The notes under the pieces: model-generated | Databases searched by the model: none | Told to the model about the DNA's origin: nothing | Seen by the model: the letters and a program-made list of their open reading frames with translations, nothing else | Translations under genes and position numbers: made by a program | NCBI GenBank assembly: GCA_046590195.1 | Contig: JBKJTP010000136.1 | Span: 1 to 6,944, forward strand | DNA: 6,944 nt | Origin: JBKJTP01 sp046590195 | GTDB taxonomy: Bacteria; Bacteroidota; Ignavibacteria; Palsa-1295 | Direction: 5' to 3' | In this document: piece after piece, positions 5,058 through 6,944 of the stretch | How positions within the stretch are numbered: position 1 is the first letter of the stretch | Layout: each line of letters begins with the position of its first letter

Positions 5058-6944
5058 ATGAACTCCATAGCTACAAATTGGAGGACAATGCTTCTAGCGT
5101 TGTTCCTCATCGCGGGCTTATCGATGGCTGATAAGGCTAACTCTCAAGGTAGAGTAAGTAACTACACTGTTTCTACATTTGCCGAGACATACGCCACTAT
5201 CGGTGGATCTTTTATGACCTCCGGCGATGACGCTCAGGCGAGTGTATCAGTACCATTCGCGTTTAACTACGACAACACTGACAGGTCGGCAAATTGGCTA
5301 CTTTATGCTAATACAAACGGCTTTCTCTCTTTTCAGAGTGCTACAACAGGTCAGTATGTAAATCTTGTAGGTTCGAGCTCCATTCCAAATGCAATCGCAT
5401 TTGCTTCTGAAGACATGTTCGTTTCTACGGGTGCCTACTGGAGCGTCACGGGCTCGTCTCCGAATCGTGTGTTTCGTGTCGAGTACCAAAATCTTCGACA
5501 CTACAGCAACCAAGCGGGCAATGCTACCCACGTTACCATTCGCCTGTACGAAACGAGCAATGTGATCGAGATCCTTTATAGTGCTCTCGGGACCACGATT
5601 TACAACTCAACGGCTGATCCACTCGGTGTCGGACTGAATGGTGGTACGACCCCATCATTCGCTTTCAAGTTGGTTCAGGCTAGTACGCAGTTGCCTACTG
5701 CACATCTCCGCTTCACCCCTCCAGTACCTCCAGGGCAGCAGCTTTCTGTCCAGCCTAAGAGCATAAACTTTGGGAATGTCGCGGCGGGATCTACAACTGC
5801 GGATGTTCCTGTCACGGTTAGAAATGCTGGTGTACGCGATAATCTTGTTATCAACTCAGCTGTTCTGAGTGGTACTTCAGATTTTACAATTGTATCCTCA
5901 CCTACCTCGAATATTCTCGCTCCAGGTGCTTCTGCTACATACATGGTGCGGTTCAGACCGCTCGCCGCGGGCCCTCGCAATGCAGTATTTAGCGTTAACT
6001 CGAATGGCGTAGACAGTGGTGCTCAACAAGTAAATCTAACTGGTTTCGGACTTGCACCGGCTGTTGTTTTCAGCCCTGAAACTGCGCTCTTCCGTAAGAC
6101 CCGGACTCGTCTCGGTGAGACGATCACTCAGGCGATCTGGCTAACGAGCACAGGTCAGGGTCCACTGACGATCGGACCGCTGAACATCGTCGGTGAATAC
6201 GCCGGTATGTATAGCGCCGTCCGTAAGGGTACGGGTCCGCTACTTCCTGGTATGACAGATACCATCTTTGTCACATTCGCTGCGACAGAAGAGGGCCTGC
6301 GAACAGCAGTGCTCAACATCACGACAGATGCACTTCAGAACCCGAACAAGAGCATCACGCTCAACGGTATGGGTATCTTGTCCCGTTTGATCATCACGCC
6401 TACTGTCGTACAGTTTGATTCCGTTGCAATGGGTGATACAGCATGGACAACGATCCGTTTGTATAATTCTGGATCAGACACACTCGCCGTACGCGCCGAC
6501 TATGTAACCTACTTCGACCGCGACTTTGCGTACTTCGGACTTGAAGGAGCAGACTCGTTGATCGCTCCGGAGAAATTCCGCGAGGTGATGGTTCGCTTCA
6601 CGCCGCAAACACAGGGCGCACGCCAGGGCCGCGTTCGTTTCACGACGAATATCCCAATGACGTTTGAGACGGTCCGCCGCGATACTTCGGTATTTATCGT
6701 TGATGTCTTCGGTACCGGCGTACCATTCGGCTTGATCTCGGTCATCGCACCGACAGAACTCGATAGCGCTGTTATCGGCAGCCAGGTCTGCCAGACCGTT
6801 ACGATCCGCAACAACGGGCAGATCCCTCTGACTGTACAGTCAGCCGCGATCTCTGGTCCTGATGCAGCAGATTTCGTTATCACGGGCATCACGTATCCAG
6901 CGACGATCCAGCCAGGAGGCAGCATGAACGTTCAGGTATGCGGC
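5058..6944 (+). CDS. Paralogous secreted ASH-repeat protein (3' end outside window)
   Basis: The frame is open from ATG 5058 to the last base, giving 629 residues with no stop. Residues 1-29 form a signal peptide (Arg9, hydrophobic 11-23) with cleavage A-N-S|Q30. A later ATG at 5088 has GGAGG only 3 bases before it and would remove the basic start of the signal, so 5058 is preferred. Residues 30-222 are a head domain sharing landmarks with the 959-residue paralogue (N-G-F-L-S-F at 87-92, V-G-L-N-G at 191-195) but with only 2 Trp. ASH repeats follow at ~227-333, 336-440, 443-556 and 558 onward. From residue ~341 it aligns with the paralogue without net gaps (L-F-R-K-T-R-T at 344-350; D-S-V-A-M-G-D-T-A-W at 454-463 in both). 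Identity is about 55 % over residues 441-560 by hand count. It probably ends, like its paralogue, in a T9SS tail some 330 residues further on. Confidence 0.92.
   Translation, partial: MNSIATNWRTMLLALFLIAGLSMADKANSQGRVSNYTVSTFAETYATIGGSFMTSGDDAQASVSVPFAFNYDNTDRSANWLLYANTNGFLSFQSATTGQYVNLVGSSSIPNAIAFASEDMFVSTGAYWSVTGSSPNRVFRVEYQNLRHYSNQAGNATHVTIRLYETSNVIEILYSALGTTIYNSTADPLGVGLNGGTTPSFAFKLVQASTQLPTAHLRFTPPVPPGQQLSVQPKSINFGNVAAGSTTADVPVTVRNAGVRDNLVINSAVLSGTSDFTIVSSPTSNILAPGASATYMVRFRPLAAGPRNAVFSVNSNGVDSGAQQVNLTGFGLAPAVVFSPETALFRKTRTRLGETITQAIWLTSTGQGPLTIGPLNIVGEYAGMYSAVRKGTGPLLPGMTDTIFVTFAATEEGLRTAVLNITTDALQNPNKSITLNGMGILSRLIITPTVVQFDSVAMGDTAWTTIRLYNSGSDTLAVRADYVTYFDRDFAYFGLEGADSLIAPEKFREVMVRFTPQTQGARQGRVRFTTNIPMTFETVRRDTSVFIVDVFGTGVPFGLISVIAPTELDSAVIGSQVCQTVTIRNNGQIPLTVQSAAISGPDAADFVITGITYPATIQPGGSMNVQVCG

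Noticed and set aside
5298..6925. Minus-strand frames opposite the last gene
   Set aside because: The + strand frame is open throughout and homologous to the neighbouring paralogue.

Overview
The window looks like a chromosomal stretch from the Bacteroidetes/Chlorobi/Ignavibacteria side of the bacterial tree; a Kapabacteria- or Ignavibacteria-like lineage is my best guess, not a proven one. Four observations support this. Two proteins end in a type A C-terminal sorting domain of the type IX secretion system (T9SS; Y-P-N-P-F motif, ending in Lys). Two promoters match the Bacteroidetes -33 TTTG / -7 TAnnTTTG pattern. Start codons lack Shine-Dalgarno sequences. All three visible signal peptides place Gln where the 'Bacteroidetes Q-rule' predicts position +1. 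GC is roughly 50-55 %.

Layout, all on the + strand: (1) 3-422, the 3' end of a T9SS cargo gene. (2) 423-769, an intergenic stretch with a folded 3' element ending in a strong terminator, then a promoter. (3) 770-3649, a complete 959-residue secreted protein: signal peptide, Trp/Tyr-rich head domain, six ASH/'choice-of-anchor D'-like immunoglobulin-type repeats, and a T9SS sorting domain. (4) 3650-4162, a dispersed REP-like repeat, a second copy of the folded 3' element with terminator, and a second promoter nearly identical in layout to the first. (5) 4163-4606, a 147-residue secreted protein with 12 cysteines, followed after 7 bases by a terminator. (6) 4607-5057, non-coding, no gene seen. 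(7) 5058 to the window end, a paralogue of gene 3, open through its first 629 residues and cut by the window edge.

Together this is a tandem array of large surface or secreted multi-domain proteins with a small disulphide-rich secreted protein inserted. Each gene appears to be its own transcription unit. The large paralogues share stalk repeats and, where visible, sorting tails, but differ in the N-terminal head, as expected for surface proteins that vary what they bind. The export machinery itself is not in this window.

The most novel observation is a two-stem-plus-terminator RNA element after both completed large genes. Its single-stranded and flanking sequence is conserved while both stems differ in sequence but keep pairing. 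It could be a shared 3'-UTR structure or a small RNA.
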